A stretch of 64,000 bases of DNA from Favolaschia claudopus (GCA_037176885.1 JAWWNJ010000066.1:434001-498000), one strand, 5' to 3'; shown: positions 10,650 through 23,077, counted from the first letter of the stretch. Notes: generated by a model not told the origin, from the letters alone. Program-made: numbers and translations.

Positions 10650-11675
10650 TTAAACCACAGCCGTACTGCTCTCTGCGAGCGGCATCTTGCTTTTCCGTCG
10701 AAACTTCTTGGTGAAATTCTTGGCTGCTCGCGTCGCCCACCCCGACTTATTCGTCAGCGACGCGCCTCCCATGCTCCCCTTGCTCGTCTGGTGGTGAAGC
10801 GCTCCCGGGGCATGCACAGACGCCCCCGCCACCTCCGCATCCGGCCCCAACTCCACCGTCGCCGCCGCCACCGAAACCCCGATGACGACGTTCTCGCCCC
10901 CTCCATTGGAGGGGATAACCACCGCGGCGGACCGCGCACGCGACAACCGCCGTGGGAGGAACCCTCCCATGGCGCGCGACAAGGACTGTTTTGGCGCAAT
11001 CGTGTGCATGTGTGTGACGTGGTGGTCGTCCTCCGCGTCGTCGTCTGCCGAGCCCCCAGACGCGAACGACGTCTGGCTGCCGTTCTGGTGCTGCAGATTT
11101 GAATTTGAATTTTCAAGTCGGAAACTGGCATCAGGAAAAATTGATCGCACCTTGAGCTGTTGCTGGAAGAAGGGCGATTTGGCGGCTATGTCGGACAGTG
11201 CGGGTGTCGTGGGGCCTGCGCTAGAGCCGTCCGATGTGGCGTCCGAGGAGAGCTGCTTGCTGCTATGAGCTATTGCAACTCTTGAAAGAAAGAAAAAAAA
11301 TGTCGCGCTGACCTGACCGAAGCGAGAGATGGATATGCTGCCCCTCCTGCGGCCTTTTTTCACGTTCTCGGACGATTCAACGCGCGGGATGGAACGCCCG
11401 ACGCGGTCTGCGGCCTCGACGGCCTCTTGCTGCGCGCGGAGCTCATTTTGCTCCTCGACCTGCTGAAAGATCTGTGGCCGCGTGAGAGGTGTACTAGCGA
11501 ACGCAGGATGAATGACTTTTTCCAGAGGGTCGGGGCAGGCGAGGTCGGTGAGGTGCAAGGTAATGGCGGGAGTGTCGGCGTCAGCAGCGGTGGAGTCGAC
11601 GACGAGTGGCTCGTCGGGGTCTTCGGATGGTGGTGGGGGAGGGAGAGGCATGGGGCTAGGGACTGTAGTAGACAT
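10650..11675 (-). CDS. Hypothetical Ser/Pro-rich fungal protein
   Basis: Start chosen at 11675 (MSTTVPSPMPLPPPPP); an upstream ATG at 11711 in the same frame would add 12 residues. One intron is inferred at 11253-11312 (60 nt), because without it the frame would carry FFFFLSRVAI in an otherwise polar protein. The product is about 321 aa: Pro-rich acidic start, the segment PLEKVIHPAFASTPLTRPQ, a basic patch KKGRRRGSISISRFGQ, a Ser/Thr-rich middle, and a basic C terminus NFTKKFRRKSKMPL. No known domain recognised. It converges with RPL33 and leaves 248 bp between the stops. Confidence 0.6.
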   Translation of the reverse strand: MSTTVPSPMPLPPPPPSEDPDEPLVVDSTAADADTPAITLHLTDLACPDPLEKVIHPAFASTPLTRPQIFQQVEEQNELRAQQEAVEAADRVGRSIPRVESSENVKKGRRRGSISISRFGQVSATFFFFLSRVAIAHSSKQLSSDATSDGSSAGPTTPALSDIAAKSPFFQQQLKVRSIFPDASFRLENSNSNLQHQNGSQTSFASGGSADDDAEDDHHVTHMHTIAPKQSLSRAMGGFLPRRLSRARSAAVVIPSNGGGENVVIGVSVAAATVELGPDAEVAGASVHAPGALHHQTSKGSMGGASLTNKSGWATRAAKNFTKKFRRKSKMPLAESSTAVV

Positions 11676-12194
11676 TTTTTTTGATAGGGAGGATGAGGGG
11701 TGGACGGTCAAAAGTCAGTCAGTTAGGGAGATGTCGCTGGCAAGTCTAGAGGTCCATTCAACACCGTAGAACGGAAATTTCGACACAGAAGCACGAAATT
11801 TATATGACCGTCCCTAGCGAAAGAAGATCAGAAAAGAAAACACCACCATCACGTTATCCATATTCTCCATCGCTCAGGCCGCTCGAATCACCCGCCCTCG
11901 ACGCGTAGGACGGCGCACAGAGGCCTAATACTCGGGAATCGTGTCGACGAAAGAGGGAAGGAACGACGCCATCGCCGGGGACTTGAAAATTATTTAATTT
12001 GAGACATTGTAAATAATCGGTTGCCCGCTACGGAAAACACGGAGAGCAACAAATTATTGCATTCAGTAGTATAACGAGCTAGGAATGTATGAAGCGGCGA
12101 AGGTAGAGTAGTCCGACGTCGTTGTGGACGGCGAACTTCGAAGAGACACAAACGCGTTACGTCACGGCATTCAACTCCCTTGTCCTGAGCGGCC
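11676..12194. other. Intergenic region upstream of PHF5A
   Basis: About 520 bp between two divergently transcribed genes. I see no conserved coding segment; a TTTATATGAC stretch near 11800 is a weak TATA candidate. Both promoters should lie here. Confidence 0.4.
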
Positions 12195-12819
12195 ATGTCG
12201 AAGCACCACCCAGGCCAGTCCCGCCTTCCTCCGACACTCCTATGCACCGTGTATTCACCCCCCTCCAGATCTCATTATGTGCCGCCGCCAGCCCGGTATC
12301 GGTGCGTCTCCGAGTCTGTTTTATTATCAGCTGCACCCGTCTCACCTCACCTCGCTTCCATCCCATCCAGCTATCGGCCGTCTCTGCGAAAAGTGCGACG
12401 GAAAATGGTGAGCTTCTCGCCATGCGGTGTCCGTATGAATGTATGGATGCTCAGAGTCCCCACGCGCAGCCCCGTGTGCGACTCGTACGTGCGCCCCGAG
12501 ACGCTCGTTCGTATCTGCGACGAATGTAACTTTGGCACTTATGGTGGGCGGTGCATTATTTGCGGCTCTCCCGGTGTGTTCATGTTTTGTTCGGGATGAC
12601 TGGGTTGACTCATGGATGGTTGGGTAGGTATTTCGGACGCGTACTATTGCGCAGAGTGTACGCGCCTCGAAAAGGACCGCGATGGGTGTCCCAAAATTGT
12701 CAATCTGGGTGCTAGTCGGACGGATCTCTTCTATGAACGTAGACGTTTGGGTACGTGATTTTCTTTCTCTCCGAACGTCTTTTATTCATTGCGTCCTCAT
12801 AGGCTTCAAGAAGGGTTAG
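12195..12819 (+). CDS. RDS3: PHF5A / Rds3, SF3b zinc-finger subunit
   Basis: Exons 12195-12213, 12269-12301, 12371-12407, 12470-12573, 12628-12750 and 12803-12819 join to exactly 110 aa, the human PHF5A length. Recognised blocks: [80 protein letters not shown], ending GFKKG. The Cys pairs form the knotted zinc fingers known for the family. The Tyr equivalent to human Y36 (in CDSYVRP) is present. PHF5A contacts SF3B1 and helps form the branch-point adenosine pocket; SF3B1 is encoded 4.2 kb upstream. Intron 1 must begin with GC (12214), since no GT donor keeps the frame. Confidence 0.95.
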
Positions 12820-13013
12820 AGATGTATATGTACTGCTGCTATCAAAATGTCATGCTATTTTCTTGCTATCTGATTCGAGCTTTGCTGAAATAGTGGTGGC
12901 GCGCAGGTTCGCCGACATGGCTTCAACATCGACAAGGTGATTTTGAGTTTGTGCGCACGCGGCGCCGTATGATTACATTCATCCGCTGCTAATACAATAC
13001 ATTCATGCGCGAT

Positions 13014-14092
13014 CTAACGAGATACCATCGTTCTTCCACTGTAAAGAAGAGTTGGATCAAGAAGATTGACGGAGCAGAAATCACATACGAGACTGTCTTC
13101 TTTTCTGTCGTCGCCACCTCCGTCTTGGCGCGATTCAGCACCTTCTGGAATTCGGCAACCCGGTGTCTCATTCGTGAATGCATGTACGCCTTCGAGCACT
13201 TGATGTGGTAGTGCAGGTAATCCCTGAACAGTTGGATGTGCGAGATGGTCGCCGATGCATTGGAAGGGTTGGCGAAGTGCCGCGGGAACAGAACAAAAGT
13301 CACGTAGCCCATGTCGTCTGAGTTTCGGAGGTTGGGGAGATGGCGGATCTCGAGAGGGGGGTCGCGGTTGGAATATAAGACTTGAGGCGCGTTTTGAATC
13401 GATGGCTGCCGACGGGCGTCGACGAATTCCTGCGGTCGCGGTCAGGGTCAGCAATGAGATAAATATTAAAAAATCTGTAACGCACTTGCAAAAACACCTT
13501 TCCGTATATCCGATCGGTCTCTTCGCGGAAGATGGTGGAGAAGATGACGGTGACGCGGTCGTTCGAAGCCTGGATGTATATTGCCTCCTCGTCGCGGTAG
13601 TGGATCTGCATTAGATCGCCCGAGCCTGTTCCCGCCGAATCCAAGCCTTTCTGCGAAGCGAAGGCGTGCTCGAATGGTGCGGCAAGTGCGTTACGCTTGA
13701 ATAGAGCAAGAGACGTTATGAAGCTTTCGCGGTCCTCTGAGTGATGTATTGAAGTTTAGCCAATTGCCTGTGTTGTTGCGGGAGGACGCACCGTTGCTGG
13801 CGGGAATCTGGTCGAGATCAATGGACAGGCTGACGTTGTAGTCCGGTTCCGCGTTGGGCTGGAGGAGGGAGCCGTATTCGCGTTGGAGGACGTCGAGAGC
13901 GCCGTATTGGACGAGCTCATCCCAACAGCGGATGTGCATGGAGAGAAGGAGGAGGGTCTTGCGCTCTGGGGTGGACAAGTGGAAGCGGACGCCGTCGTAG
14001 TCGACGAATTGAACGTCTACGGAGGATGGCTTTGCGAATTTCTCGGTGAGGGTTGTTTGGATGATAACATTGTGCGGTTCAAGGAGGATCAT
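13014..14092 (-). CDS. ARPC2: Arp2/3 complex subunit 2 (p34-Arc)
   Basis: Minus-strand exons 13792-14092, 13486-13736, 13089-13429 and 13014-13038 join to 305 aa (human 300). Start [15 protein letters not shown] matches the animal protein's MILLEVNNRIIEETL; further matches are [76 protein letters not shown] and [20 protein letters not shown]. The short last exon gives a C terminus [15 protein letters not shown]2 with ARPC4 forms the core of the actin-branching Arp2/3 complex. It is head-to-head with CSE1. Confidence 0.96.
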
Positions 14093-14180
14093 CGTGGTGA
14101 GAGCAACAAGTAAGTAAGTTACTGCTGCGCTTATTTGGCCTCGGCGTCTAATAATAACAACGCGTCGCTTGCTTTCAGCC
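14093..14180. promoter_or_regulatory. Compact bidirectional promoter ARPC2 / CSE1
   Basis: Only 88 bp separate the two divergent start codons, so both promoters and 5' UTRs must overlap each other or the neighbouring gene. No TATA box is evident. Confidence 0.5.
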
Positions 14181-17100
14181 ATGGCAGATCTCCCTAACCT
14201 CCTCCTCGCGTCCTTGAATCCTCAATCTAGAAAGGCTGCCGAACAAAGTCTAGATGCTCTTAGCGTTCAGCAGGGCTTTCTTTCCCATCTATTGACCCTC
14301 ATCTTGGACTCCTCCAAAGACCGCTCAATCAGGCTCGCAGGTTCCATCTTTCTAAAGAATATTGCCAAAACCAGGTGGGAAGAGGTGCGTTCTGATATTC
14401 ACCACGTCTTTCACCCATCCGCGTATGAAAATAACCTCAGGATGTCAACCCACTCTCAGAGGCAGACAAGGCAGCTCTGCGTGCGGGTCTTGTTCCCGCT
14501 ATGCTCTCCCTTTCAACGGATCCAGGAGACAAGACCATCCGGGCTCAAACCGCTGAAAGCATATCTCTCATTGCCGAGCTCGATTTCCCTTCAAAGTGGC
14601 CAGATCTCATCGATGTCAGTTTTCCTGGTGCTCTTTGTGCATTGCAAGACACTCAAATCTACACCTAGCACTTGACTGCTTCCCTATCGCCCACCTCATC
14701 CTCCACCAACCTAGCCATTCTGCAGACCTCGCATTCCATCTTTGCCCAGTGGCGCGTCCATGTCCGCTCAGATACTCTCTTTACGGAAATCAATCTCGTC
14801 TTGTCCAAATTTATGGAGCCTTTCCTCGCGCTTTTCCGACACACGGCACAACTCCTCCTCACACCTCCTCCCACACTCGATACGTCTTCGTCTACTGGCG
14901 AATATGCTGCTCAGGCGCAGACCATGACCCTTTTGATGGAAATATTTTACGATTTTACGTGCCAGGATTTGCCTCCGGCAATAGAAGACGCTCATGCCGA
15001 ATTTTTTAACCCTCCGGACGGGTGGTTCCAAAAACTGCTTGGCTGGAATCCTCCAGGATTGAGTGTCGACGTAAGTCATTCGCGGTTTCTGTGGTTTGAA
15101 TTCTCTTGTTGACCGCTTTCGAACAGCCCGATGAGACTACCGCTTCTTTACCTTCTCAAATAAAAACAGGGATTCTCCAGATTGCGGAGGTGCTGAAGTT
15201 ATTTTTTGTTTTTTGAATCAATGTATTGATATATAGCGAATAGCTCTTCCTACAACTTTATCCAGAGCAACTGCAGCAAAGTCAGACGATACAGTCTTTC
15301 ATGCAGGGTGTCTGGACTATGATAGGAAACAACAACATGCCTGGCCTCTCGGATGACGGGGTGATTATCCATGTACCTATTTCCCGATAGATCTCCTGAC
15401 GTTGGCGACTTGGTATTTAGCTCGTCTCGCAGTCGCTTCGCTTTTTATCCGCCACAATACGATCAAACCACTACAGCTCCTTATTTGCAGGCGAAACTCT
15501 CTCAACTATCATTCAATCCATCATTGTCCCTAATGTTCTTTTCCGCGAATCGGACGAAGAGATGTTCCAGGACGACCCTATGGAATTCATCCGGCTTTCC
15601 CTCTTCGACTCGGCGACTTCGTCCGCGGCTGGGCTTTCCACGGGTGCGGATGGGCGGACTCGAAGACAGGCGGCTGCGGATGTGCTCAAGGCATTGGTCG
15701 GTAGTGGATTCGAACGAGAGGCCACTGCCGAGGTGGAAAAATGGGTGCAAATGGGGCTGGCGCAGTATAACAGTGCTTCGGCTGAGGATCGGGTTCAGGG
15801 CCAGGGATGGAAGGCGAAGGATGGGGCGATTTATTTGATGATGGCCGTCGCTACTCGTGGGTCGACCTCTCAGGTTGGTGGGCGTTTGTGCAGCGTCGTC
15901 AGAAATTTTGATTCATATTATTCACTCGTGCAGCTCGGTGTGACGTCAACCAATGCCCTCGTTGACGTGGTCCAATTCTTTTCCAACCACGTATTTTCGG
16001 ATTTGGAGGCGCAAGAAGGATCTGTCCACGCGATCCTGCAGGTCGATGCAATTCGCTACTTGCTGAGTTTCAGGAATCAGGTCAGCGCATGGTGTTCTTT
16101 TCGTTTAACAGTCATTCATTCTGTCTGTAGCTTACCAAGCCTCAATTACTCTCCGTCCTACCTCTGCTAGTCCGGCATTTGGCTTCACAAAATTATGTGA
16201 CGTACACATATGCTGCTATCACCATTGACCGCATTCTGAGCATTCGTCGAGACGGGGCCAATCTGTTCGTCCGCTGTATTCATTATTCTGGCCCTTCTGA
16301 ACTTGTTTTGTCAGCTTCGCACAGGCCGATATTCATGATCTTGCCCCTGGACTGCTGTCCAGTCTCTTGTCCAAGATAGAGAGCGCAGGTACGGCAGAAA
16401 AGGTGGCAGAGAACGACCACCTGATGAAATGTGCGCTGCTTCCCCTTGATTTTGCTCGTTCTTCATTCATTCATTCTCTATAGGTGCCATGCGAGTGATT
16501 CTCACCGCCCGCCAAACGCTTACTCCCGGATACGAACAAACCTTACGTCGGCTTGTCAGCATCCTCGGTGTCATATCCAAAAATCCCAGTAACCCTCTGT
16601 TTGACCAATATATCTTTGAGAGTATATCAGGATTAATGAGGCACTCCCCGCTCTTGACACAGCCGATTTCTTGCTAAATGTTTTCAGGTTTGTGGTCGAG
16701 GGTACTCCTTCAACGTTACCAACTTTCGAATCCGAACTGTTTGGACCGTTCACAATCATCATACAGCAAGATATAGAACGTGCGATACCAATGTTACTGG
16801 TTTTTGGTCCTCGTACTGATGTTTTAACAGAATATGTTCCATACGTTTTCCAACTACTCGCTCAAATGCTGTCCCTCCACCCAAACACCGTACCGGAGCA
16901 GTACCAACCCTTACTGCCACTACTATTTACACCGGCTACATGGCAACAAAAAGGCAGTATTCCTGGGCTGGTCCGACTGCTTCGAGCATTCCTCGCGCGT
17001 GGTAGCGCCCAGATGATGGCGGCTGGGCAGATTGCCAATGTTCTTGCCGTCGTGCAGCAAAGACTGATCCCAAGTAAGCTGAACGACGTGTGGGGCTTCG

Positions 17101-17940
17101 AGCTATTGCAAGGCGTTGTTATGTATGTCCGACCGTGAGTTTCAATCCTTTTACCACCGATGTTGCGAGTCTGATTCACTCAAACAAACAAGTGTTGATC
17201 TGCGACAGTACTTCAAGAGTGTCATCATGACTCTTTTGACGCGAATGCAGTCGAGCAAGACTGATAAATTTGTTTATCTATTCGCGAAATTCTTGCTTTT
17301 CTGTTGTGCGCTCAATGTTGAGGGTGGTGGTCCGGATTATGTTATTGAGACTATTGATGAGATTCAGCCGCGGTACGTCCTCTTCGGAGAAACAGTGCGA
17401 GAGTATTCATTGCTGGCGCAGGCTGTGGTCTCAAGTCATGACCAACTTTGTTGTCCCTCAAGTTCCGCTAATGCCTCAGAAAGATCGCAAGTTGGCTGTT
17501 GTGGGCTACACGCGGCTGTTGACGCGCAGCACCAATATGATGCAGGAAGGAAATGTGCAGATGTGGTAAGATTGCTTTGGTCTACGGTCCAGATGTGTTC
17601 CATTACCAACGCGCGACACAGGCCTGCTGCATTCACCTCGCTCGTCCAGCTATTCCGCAGCCAGTATCTCGCAGGCGCGACTGCAAGTAAAACGACGGTC
17701 GACGACACCACCTCGCTTGGTCTTACCGAGATCGACCAAGAGGAACAGTCCGCGGGGTACCAAGCGGCGTATTCACGACTGGCGGCGTCTGAAACGGCGG
17801 AAGCTGACCCAGTGTCGTATGTGAGTGATCCGGAAGAGTTTCTGCGGAATGAGTTGCGGGAGATGAGGGGAAGGAACGGACAGCAGCTGCAGACACTGCT
17901 GGCTGCGACGGATGCGAGTATAACCGGCCCGTATAGATAA
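14181..17940 (+). CDS. CSE1: Exportin-2 / CAS, importin-alpha re-exporter
   Basis: Fifteen exons: 14181-14384, 14441-14614, 14669-15070, 15127-15189, 15244-15360, 15421-15873, 15934-16080, 16131-16264, 16315-16430, 16484-16640, 16688-16779, 16831-17134, 17193-17372, 17422-17565 and 17622-17940, giving 1001 aa (yeast 960). N-terminal importin-beta fold: SIRLAGSIFLKNIAKTRWEE; then LLMEIFYDFTCQDLPPAIED, SLRFLSATIRSNHYSSLFAG, TYTYAAITIDRILSIRRDG, KNPSNPLFDQYIFESISGLM, QYVPYVFQLLAQML and FVVPQVPLMPQKDRKLAVVG, all matching Cse1. It carries importin-alpha out of the nucleus with RanGTP. Intron 10 (16641-16687) appears to start with GC; alternatively a small indel disrupts this spot. ATP3 follows after only 73 bp. 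Confidence 0.95.
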
Positions 17941-18013
17941 TGTACGCGACCCAAAAAGGAAAATTGATTTTCTGTTATTTTCTGTTATTTGTATCTGCCC
18001 GGTCTCAACCGCC

Positions 18014-19193
18014 ATGCTTGCTCGCCATACGTTGAGTCGCGCGCCGTCCGCGCTTTCTGGAGCTGGCCCCGGAAATGCCCGCAACATGGCCACCCTGCGT
18101 GAACTTGAGCTTCGTCTCAAGTCCGTCAAGAATATCGAGAAAATCACAAAGTCACTTTCCGTCCATTGACATGGCGAAATAATCTCTCAACTCGGGGACA
18201 GGTCCATGAAAATGATTGCGTCCACCAAGCTTGCAAAGGCCCAGCGTGCGATGGCTGCAGGAAAAGAGTATGGCATTGCGAACTCTGGTGTGTGATCCAG
18301 CGTCATATTAATTTTTGCATCCTGAATTTCGGCGTTTCGAACAGAGGTCTTCGCTCATGCAACCTCACCAACATCCGCGTCGAACAACAAGCTCTTCATT
18401 GTGGTCTCCTCCGACAAAGGTCTATGCGGTGGTATCCACTCCTCCGTGACGAAGGCCACACGTCGCGCTTTCGCTGCTGTCAATGACTCCCCGCTTCTCA
18501 CCGAGGAAAACAAGCCCGTAGAAGTCGATTCCGCCTCCCCCGTCATGGTCATTGGTGACAAGTCCAAATCCCAACTGTCCCGCACCATGTCGGCAAATCT
18601 GCGCATGACTTTCAACCAGATAGGCAGAGACGTTCCGACCTTTGCCGACGCGGCTGGCGTTGCGGACTTGGTCATCAAGAGCGGCGTCAAGTACGACTCT
18701 GTTGTTTTGATCTACAACAAATTCGTGTCTGCAATCAGCTACGAGGCTGCCGCCGTGGAGGTTCGGGGAGAGGCGGGTCTGAAAGAGAGCGGTATGTCAA
18801 CAAGCTCTTCACTCCAGTGTCTTTCTGACATGAGGCGTATGAAGAGGGCTTCAAAGCGTACGAGATGGAGGATGACTTCACCAAGGACCTTGCCGAGTTT
18901 TCTCTTGCCAACGCCATCTTTGCTGCTCTGACAGAAGCTCATGCTTGCGAAATCAGCGCTCGGTAGGGTGGTCCCAAATGTTATCTTTTAATTTGCTAAC
19001 TTGTCTCAGTCGTAACGCGATGGACAATGCGTCCAAAAACGCAGGAGACATGATTGTTTCGCTGAACATGAAGTACAATCGTGGTCGGCAAGCCGCCATC
19101 ACCAACGAATTGGTCGACATTATTACAGGTTCGTGGAGTCTTTTTGACGCCTCCGACTCTACTCACCCCCCACTAGGTGCCAGTGCTCTATAA
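18014..19193 (+). CDS. ATP3: Mitochondrial F1-ATPase gamma subunit
   Basis: Exons 18014-18150, 18202-18287, 18345-18791, 18845-18962, 19010-19128 and 19177-19193 join to 307 aa (yeast 311). The start [16 protein letters not shown] is a typical mitochondrial presequence. Family blocks: [64 protein letters not shown], and the C-terminal helix [17 protein letters not shown] followed by [21 protein letters not shown]. Gamma is the central rotor stalk of ATP synthase. It converges with ARG7. Confidence 0.96.
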
Positions 19194-19354
19194 GAAAGCT
19201 GTACAGAGAGACTCGGATAATTTTCGTTCATGAATGAGGTTTAGATCCCGTTTCCTGAATAAAACATTCCTTTGCGCAGTATCAAGCAAAAACTCATTGG
19301 CGGATCCACTGTAATGGGCATAGGAAATGCACATTCTAACAATCTACGACCAGT

Positions 19355-20955
19355 CTAACTGCGATAATCTCCGTTGATTCTAACATAATCCTAACCACAA
19401 GAGTAAGCAAGGAATCCGAAGAACAGGAAACACGCCATACGTAGCTGAAGTCGCAAGTCCAGTACGTTGCTTCTTCGTTGCCAAGGCCGCCCAGGTCGAC
19501 ACAGATCCCGAATTCCTCGAGACTGAGAATTTCTTTTGCCCGTGTCTCGTCCACCTTCTCTGGCTCCCCGTTTACGAGCACAGGAAGCGATGCAGTTTTG
19601 TCCGAGGGCAAGAATGTTACGCTGACTTTGCTGGGATCTAGGTGAGGAACAGAGATGGAACCAGCGGCAGAGAGGATGCGTCCCCAACTAGCAAGGGATG
19701 AGCTGTGCGTCTTTGCGTAACGCCGCGACCTACTTGGCATCTTCGCCGTAAAATGCGGTCTTCACAAGGGCTGAAGTCGATATTCGTGAGGCAACCTGGT
19801 GGGCGACTTCATACGACGGAGCACCCTAGGGAAAATGCTTCCTTAGTTCAAGAAAGCGGTTCCACAGCCAGATTCCAAACCTTGACATTAACGGTGACGA
19901 ATTTTGTCGCTCCTTCTCCGTCGCGGACCACGAGCTGTGCTAGCTCCGCTGCGAATTGAGTTAATTCGGTCTTGAAAATCTCGTAACCTTGCTTGTCAGT
20001 TTCTTCGTCAATTTCGACCACTTGTCCGTTGTTGTGTTGAGCTGCGCCATTGGCGAGAACAAGGATGGTATCATTTGTAGACATTTCACCGTCGACACTG
20101 ATAGAGTTAAAACTGCGTTCGACGGCATACGTGAGGGCGCTTTGGAGACTACGCGGAGACACGGCCGCATCGGTGAAGATACAACCTAAAAGAGTAGCAT
20201 GTAAAGGCCCAAAAGATGTTGTCGCGGGGCCCATGTCGGGGTGAATCATGCCTGCGCCCTTGTCCATGCCAGCCATGCGGAACTCTGTGCCATTGATAGT
20301 GAAGACGCGCGACCGAAGCTTGGGGAACGTGTCGGTGGTCATGAAGGCCTTCGCAGCACGTTCCCATGCAGCAAAATCGGATGCGAGGGAGCGATCCTCC
20401 GCGGCCTGGGAGCGAATACCCTGGACGATTTTTGATATGGGCAGATTCTGTCCAATGACACCAGTAGACATGACTAGTGTGTGATTTTGGGCGGAGGAGG
20501 ATGACATTGGGGGCAGCAAGGCGTCGGTCTCGCGAACCATTGCCCACGCGTCGTCCAAGCCTTGGCGGCCTTTGAAGATGCAACTCAGATGTTAGCAAGG
20601 CAATATGAAGAGAGGATCCTTGCCTGTGACGGCGTTGGCACAACCGCTGTTGACCACTACGGCTCGTGCTCTGCCGCCGTTTTGTGAGAGTATCCGGTCA
20701 GAAACCACTAGGCGCCGCCTTGAATGCGTTGCGGGTAAAGCACGCTGCGGCGGATGCTGGGTGTTGAGAGGTGGATATAATGAGACCAACGTCGAGAACG
20801 CCGGGGACCTTCTTGACGCCGACATGGATGCCTGTTGCCAGATAACCCTTGGGGAACGACGAGGTAGGGAGTTGGCGATGGAAGTGGTCTTTCGATGGGG
20901 TTGCTTTGGCCGTTATCGTCGTCGTCGACGAAAGTCGCCTGAAAACGCGCGACAT
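19355..20955 (-). CDS. ARG7: Mitochondrial ornithine acetyltransferase ArgJ, with an apparent frameshift
   Basis: Minus-strand exons 20624-20955, 19881-20569, 19734-19825, 19441-19687 and 19355-19390; about 464 aa if one surplus base is ignored. Start MSRVFRRLSSTTTITAK suggests a mitochondrial presequence. Family blocks: ACFTRNAFKAAP, VVVNSGCANAVTG, LVMSTGVIGQNLPISKI, and the autocleavage site HATLLGCIFTDAAVS (cleaved before Thr in the family), then SISVDGEMSTNDT and C terminus NGDYRS. The enzyme recycles acetyl groups in the arginine pathway. Between KAAP and VVSDRIL (near 20709) the frame shifts by one base with no usable intron, so this is either a sequence error or a real lesion. Intron 1 (20570-20623) is GC-AG (GCAAGG). 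Confidence 0.88.
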
Positions 20956-21264
20956 GGTGGTCTGAGTCAAAGAGATGGAAGGCCGCCCGTGTAGTTTTGT
21001 AAGTGAAAGGTAAAAATGACTCAGGGAGATTGGCGGTTGGCTGGGGTAAAATAGCAAAAATGTATTCCTCTGGGTCGAAGCTGCAGATATACAGAGCAGT
21101 ACAGCGAGATTAAGGCCGTCGAGGACGAGATGGATGGATATACCGTCGCTCCGTTACTCAAAGGCCCATAGACAGGGATTTGAGTGCAGAAACTAGATTT
21201 CTGCGTCGACGGTAGAGTTCAAAAAACTCGGTATTACATAAGCCGGAATTTTTTGTCTTCCCCC
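20956..21264. promoter_or_regulatory. Divergent promoter region ARG7 / TIM50
   Basis: 309 bp between two divergent start codons. The ARG7 frame stays open upstream to 21057, but the MSRVF start fits a presequence better. No specific motif is recognised. Confidence 0.4.
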
Positions 21265-22923
21265 ATGTTCGCCGCCGCGTTGGCTCGCAATGGTCCTCGT
21301 CGCGCCCTCCGACTCGCCCCGTCTCGGACCCTGGCCCAGCTGCCAAACCAGCCCCCATCTTCAAATCTCCCTAGTCTTGATTTCTCTCCTCAAGTGCAAG
21401 AAGAGCAGACTACCGGTGCAAAGTCTTCCAAGGACAGCCTTTCCTCTGTCGAACTAAGGCGAAGAAGAATCGGTCGCATATCTTTTGCAGCTCTCTTACT
21501 TGGATTCGGTTTGAACGCCGTCTATATGGGTCGTGAATGGGACGAGTTCGAGCTTAAAGCAAAGAAAATGGTCGGTCCTTGATCCGTGGGTCTCTACATT
21601 CGTTCTTATGTCTTTAGACCATTGAAAACGCTCCTTCGACGCGGTTTGCACGCACGAAGGAGCGCTTTACTGACATATTCGATGTGAGTACTCCTACAAC
21701 GTCTCCATCGCGTTTGCTTATCATCCCAGTACTTTAACAAACCCGCATGGCCGGAGTTGCTCCCGCCCCCACTCCCCGCCCCGCATCAAAAACCATACAC
21801 CCTTTTAATATCTGTAGACGACCTCCTCGTCACCTCTACCTGGGATGTGCGTCTCTGCTCTATTATCTCTGTTTCCGTAAATTTCACACTTGTCAGCGGC
21901 AACACGGTTGGCGAACAGCGAAACGCCCTGGCGTAGACTATTTCCTCGCGTATATATCTCAATTTTATGAAGTGGTAGTTTTCACCTCACAAAATTTCTA
22001 TGTGCGTTAAACTCATGTTGTCGGTACCAGACGAAATAATATTTCTTCTTCAGACCGCTGCTCCCATTCTCGACAAGTTAGACAGGTACAACTTCTACAT
22101 CAGCCATCGCCTTTACCGCGAGGCCACGCGGTCAATAAACGGCAAAATCGTTAAGGTGCCTATATCTCCCTTTGACCTGACTGTATCGCTACAAATTGCC
22201 GCCAGGACTTGTCGTATTTGAATCGTCCTTTGGAGACTGTCATTTCGCTCGACACCAACCCTGAACATGTCTCAACCCATCCTGAAAATGCCATTGTTAT
22301 TCCTAAATGGAACGGAAATCCCGACGACAAAGGACTCATTGCGATGATCCCGTTCTTAGAATGTAAGTTCTATTCGTGAGCATGGACGACGACGCTTATA
22401 TTTTTGTAGCCATCGGAATCTACAAGCCCCAGGATGTTCGGCCAATCCTTACCGCCTACCAGGGCAAGGATATTCCCTTGGAATACGCCAAGAAGGAAGC
22501 CGAAGCCAAGGCTTTGCATGTAGAGAAGTACACCAAGGGTAAACCTCAGGGAATTGCCAGTTCGAGTTTCTCGTCGATGCTGGGGCTTTCACCAGTTCGT
22601 CGCTTCGCTTGTTTCTTCTTTTCGTCTCATAATGTGTCGAACGGCAGAGCACTCCACATCGTCCAGTTCCTCTGACATACCTTGAACAAAAGCGTCTTGA
22701 GGCGCAACAGCAGTATCAGGAGGAGCAAAAGTATATTCGGCAGAACAAGGACTATCTCGAGGGTCTGCTGAAGAAGGAGCAAGAGATGATGGCGAGCGAG
22801 ATCCCGGGTACGCTGTGGGAGGCAATCGGCCAGTTCACGGGGGATCCCAAGAAAAAGCCTGATGACCCAACCAAGATCAGCGACCCGAATGCTAGTAAAG
22901 ACGTCCCGGCGGATAAACCATAG
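21265..22923 (+). CDS. TIM50: Inner-membrane translocase subunit Tim50
   Basis: Exons 21265-21570, 21618-21683, 21730-21846, 21897-22001, 22054-22155, 22206-22362, 22410-22594 and 22648-22923 join to 437 aa. Order: presequence ([18 protein letters not shown]), one transmembrane helix ([18 protein letters not shown]), then the FCP1-like domain: [103 protein letters not shown]. The C-terminal region is a charged coiled coil ([20 protein letters not shown]). Tim50 receives presequence proteins from TOM for TIM23. The phosphatase motif is degenerate (SVDDLLV), as usual in Tim50. Confidence 0.96.
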
Positions 22924-23077
22924 ACTTTGTATTGCTATTCTACCTACTAATCATATACTCCCGCCTCATTTACTCGATACAACCTGATCACACAACATGC
23001 GTTATAACTTATCTTTTGAGACTTCCCAGGGTATGTTCAGTTTCTAACCTCTTCCGATTCCTGCTCTAACGCTGAAG

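Noticed and set aside
20650..20710. A 52-nt intron in ARG7 to explain the frame change
   Set aside because: It would remove conserved ArgJ residues around VVVNSGCANAVTG; a one-base lesion explains the data better.
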